Below are positions 63,652 through 64,000 of a DNA stretch of 64,000 nt, in pieces (the first letter of the stretch is position 1; each line of letters starts with the position of its first letter). The stretch is from Gaiellasilicea sp963802765. Its GTDB lineage: Bacteria; Actinomycetota; Thermoleophilia; Gaiellales; Gaiellaceae. The DNA is taken from positions 62,001 through 126,000 of the forward strand of contig CAWDJZ010000003.1 of the NCBI GenBank assembly GCA_963802765.1. The letters run 5' to 3'. Under the pieces are notes generated by a model, which saw only the letters and a list, made by a program, of their open reading frames with translations, did no database searches and was not told the DNA's origin. The position numbers were made by a program, and so were the translations under genes.

Positions 63652-64000
63652 GTGTCGCTAACCATCAACGGCCCGTTCTCCGAGCAGCCGTCCGGCCGAC
63701 TCAATTTCGAGCTCCATCGACCCGGCGCGGCGCTCTATCTCGACCCGATGCCGTACCGCGTCCGGGCCCTCCTGGCGAAAGAGACAGTCGTCGACAGTTA
63801 CCGGCCGTTCCTGCTCCACGAGACCGGACGGTTGCCCGTCTATTACTTCCCGCCGGAGGACGTCCGCCGCGATCTGCTCGACCCGGCCGGCTCTCGCACA
63901 GAGACGGACACCAAGGGCACCTGCGAACGCTGGGCGCTCCGGGTCGGCGACCGCTCCGTGCCCGACGCTGCCTGGTCGTACTCCGACGTGCCTGAGGCCG
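63652..64000 (+). CDS. DUF427-domain protein (3' partial)
   Basis: From GTG 63652 (GGGAG just upstream), open to the right window edge. Seen: ETVVDSYRPFLLHETGRLPV, YYFPPEDVRRDLLDPAGS, then DTKGTCERWALRVGDRSVPD and WSYSDVPEA. This is the DUF427 pattern (ETGxxPVYYFPxEDVRxDLL). Function unknown. It follows the thioesterase by 36 bp and is cut off at the edge. Confidence 0.8.
   Translation, partial: MSLTINGPFSEQPSGRLNFELHRPGAALYLDPMPYRVRALLAKETVVDSYRPFLLHETGRLPVYYFPPEDVRRDLLDPAGSRTETDTKGTCERWALRVGDRSVPDAAWSYSDVPEA

Overview
The window is high-GC bacterial DNA with many GTG starts and tightly overlapping genes. The gene content (BTAD/SARP regulators, an F420-type PPOX protein, a YerC-like regulator beside his genes, CopC-CopD/YcnI copper genes, a class E/F-like sortase) suggests a deep-branching actinobacterium, plausibly Thermoleophilia (Gaiellales/Solirubrobacterales). 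That placement is inference, not proof. At least nine conserved genes carry single-base indels. This fits an uncorrected draft or metagenome assembly at least as well as gene decay.

Layout. 1-6.2 kb: an amidohydrolase running in from the left edge, a small secreted ORF with a long CT microsatellite, an amber-interrupted zinc-ribbon gene, and a minus-strand copper operon (membrane protein, CopC-CopD fusion, YcnI, signal-peptide protein). 6.8-13 kb: GH18 chitinase, SRPBCC protein, PHP-domain protein, a broken LuxR remnant, and a large secreted alpha/beta hydrolase. 13.1-16.5 kb: one 1124-residue protein joining a SARP DNA-binding module, a membrane helix, a beta-propeller and a family 5 solute-binding domain. 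16.7-25.7 kb: decayed accessory DNA (GNAT pseudogene, other frameshifted remnants, degenerate tRNA-like sequences) with a LuxR regulator, a second PHP gene, a PPOX protein, a GT4 glycosyltransferase and a CpsB-type PHP phosphatase. Two copies of a ~158-bp tRNA-Ala-like repeat bracket about 8 kb of it.

25.9-33.2 kb: a translationally coupled six-gene operon (Zn-type dehydrogenase, PTPS-like protein, GT4, methyltransferase, LPG-synthase/flippase-type membrane protein, RibD-type reductase) converging on a CDP-alcohol phosphatidyltransferase-sulfatase fusion. This is the best candidate for an undescribed pathway, perhaps a glycosylated or lipid-linked pterin. 33.3-40 kb: a methyltransferase whose tail is written in tRNA-Asp-like sequence, a GH15 glucodextranase-like enzyme with two tandem N-terminal modules, and several small genes. 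40-46.3 kb: histidine biosynthesis, with hisG-hisD-hisC/hisB-hisH-hisF-hisIE leftward behind a YerC/TrpR-like regulator, and hisA divergent across a perfect 16-bp palindrome. 46.4-50.4 kb: secreted cupredoxins, a His-rich membrane protein and a large secreted Ig-like protein. 50.5-55.8 kb: QueA-like enzyme, SDR, luciferase-like domain protein, a NarL-type two-component pair and an MFS transporter. 55.8-64 kb: a thioester-domain/repeat/sortase protein, O-antigen ligase-like protein, YdcF-like protein, GT2, sugar isomerase, Gfo/Idh/MocA oxidoreductase, thioesterase and a truncated DUF427 protein.

No rRNA, intact tRNA, CRISPR array, integrase or transposase was seen.
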